A program made the translations under genes and the position numbers. Positions 14,724 to 14,942 of a DNA stretch of 14,942 nt are shown here, piece by piece. Each line of letters starts with the position of its first letter. Within the stretch, counting starts at the first letter, position 1. The notes below the pieces were generated by a model. It worked only from the letters and a program-made list of their open reading frames with translations, did not search any database and was not told where the DNA came from. The stretch comes from JAJKIP01 sp040509055. Its GTDB lineage: Bacteria > Bacteroidota > Bacteroidia > Chitinophagales > Chitinophagaceae. The stretch is taken from contig JBEVLT010000017.1 in the NCBI GenBank assembly GCA_040509055.1, forward strand, positions 1 to 14,942. The letters are read 5' to 3'.

Positions 14724-14757
14724 GCTGATTTTATCAGCTGAAAAATGACAGTTTTTT
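14724..14757 (+). terminator. Possible weak terminator after the GNAT gene
   Basis: GCTGAT (14724-14729), a TTT loop and ATCAGC (14733-14738) form a perfect short stem. The T run (14752-14757) comes 13 bases later, farther than in a typical intrinsic terminator, so the element is uncertain. Confidence 0.3.
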
Positions 14758-14761
14758 GACC

Positions 14762-14769
14762 TACCTTTG
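14762..14769 (+). promoter_or_regulatory. -7 promoter element of the ccmE-like gene
   Basis: TACCTTTG matches the Bacteroidota -7 consensus exactly and lies 27 bases before the ATG at 14797. About 21 bases further up is CTG rather than TTG at the -33 place. It suggests that the ccmE-like gene has its own promoter. Confidence 0.45.
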
Positions 14770-14796
14770 CCGCGCATTTGAAGCCCTGAACCCGAC

Positions 14797-14942
14797 ATGA
14801 AAAAGATCCATATTATTCTGCTTGTCCTCATTGCCGCCTCCATCGCCGTTCTGATCAGTTTTATGCGCAATACCAGTACCTACGATACGGTGGATACCGC
14901 TATCTCCAAACCTGGCAAGTTCGTTCACCTCATGGCCAGCCT
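14797..14942 (+). CDS. ccmE: CcmE-like cytochrome c maturation haem chaperone (partial, 3' end outside window)
   Basis: The first 48 residues are visible. MKKIHIILLVLIAASIAVLISF is a single N-terminal membrane anchor, followed by a soluble stretch, STYDTVDTAISKPGKFVHL, that resembles the start of the periplasmic beta-barrel of Bacteroidota CcmE, where 'STY' and a 'GK.[FV]H' strand occur at the same places. CcmE binds haem covalently through a C-terminal His and hands it to the cytochrome c lyase; that His lies outside the window. The call rests on a short segment and could be checked by the next gene, often ccmF. Confidence 0.65.
   Translation, partial: MKKIHIILLVLIAASIAVLISFMRNTSTYDTVDTAISKPGKFVHLMAS

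Noticed and set aside
14085..14870. A 261-codon open frame on the minus strand across the GNAT gene
   Set aside because: It runs antisense through GNAT and the ccmE start, with no family features; the GNAT frame has clear motifs.

Overview
The window looks like a chromosomal segment of a Bacteroidota bacterium, most likely from the Chitinophagaceae. The evidence is indirect: moderately GC-rich coding DNA, few Shine-Dalgarno sequences, several upstream matches to the Bacteroidota -7 promoter element TAnnTTTG, LytTR/LytS two-component genes, and protein variants typical of that phylum (a secreted CEGC-type intradiol dioxygenase lipoprotein, a YggS of Bacteroidota type, CcmE). No rRNA, tRNA, insertion sequence, phage gene or CRISPR array was seen, and it reads as ordinary chromosome.

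Layout. Bases 1-1139 (+) hold the tail of a HisC-like aminotransferase and a secreted protein with a C-terminal Hint (hedgehog/intein) domain, whose signal peptide is out of frame with its only good ATG because of an A7 run. Bases 1128-7562 (-) form one co-oriented block read from right to left: FGGY gluconokinase, GntP gluconate permease, APC-type ethanolamine permease, EutB, EutC. It should import and phosphorylate gluconate, and import ethanolamine and split it with coenzyme B12 into acetaldehyde and ammonia. No microcompartment or reactivase gene is present. Bases 7707-8440 (+) carry a 51-residue lysine-rich protein and a SET-domain protein. Bases 8443-11018 (-) form a tight three-gene operon: LytS-type histidine kinase, DinB/maleylpyruvate-isomerase-like protein and LytTR response regulator, with overlapping or nearly touching ends.

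Bases 11197-11871 (+) encode an intradiol-dioxygenase-like lipoprotein, convergent with yggS (-). Between yggS and an acyl-CoA dehydrogenase gene (-), the + strand carries a full Bacteroidota promoter and, about 130 bases further on, an intrinsic terminator with no ordinary gene between them: a candidate small RNA. A 320-base divergent region with several inverted repeats separates the dehydrogenase from a GNAT acetyltransferase (+). The window ends inside the start of ccmE (+).

The observations most worth a second look are the out-of-frame signal peptide of the Hint protein, the enzyme-like gene embedded in the LytS/LytTR operon, the candidate small RNA, and the pairing of a SET methyltransferase with a tiny lysine-rich protein. 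All functional statements are from reading the sequence; no database search was run.
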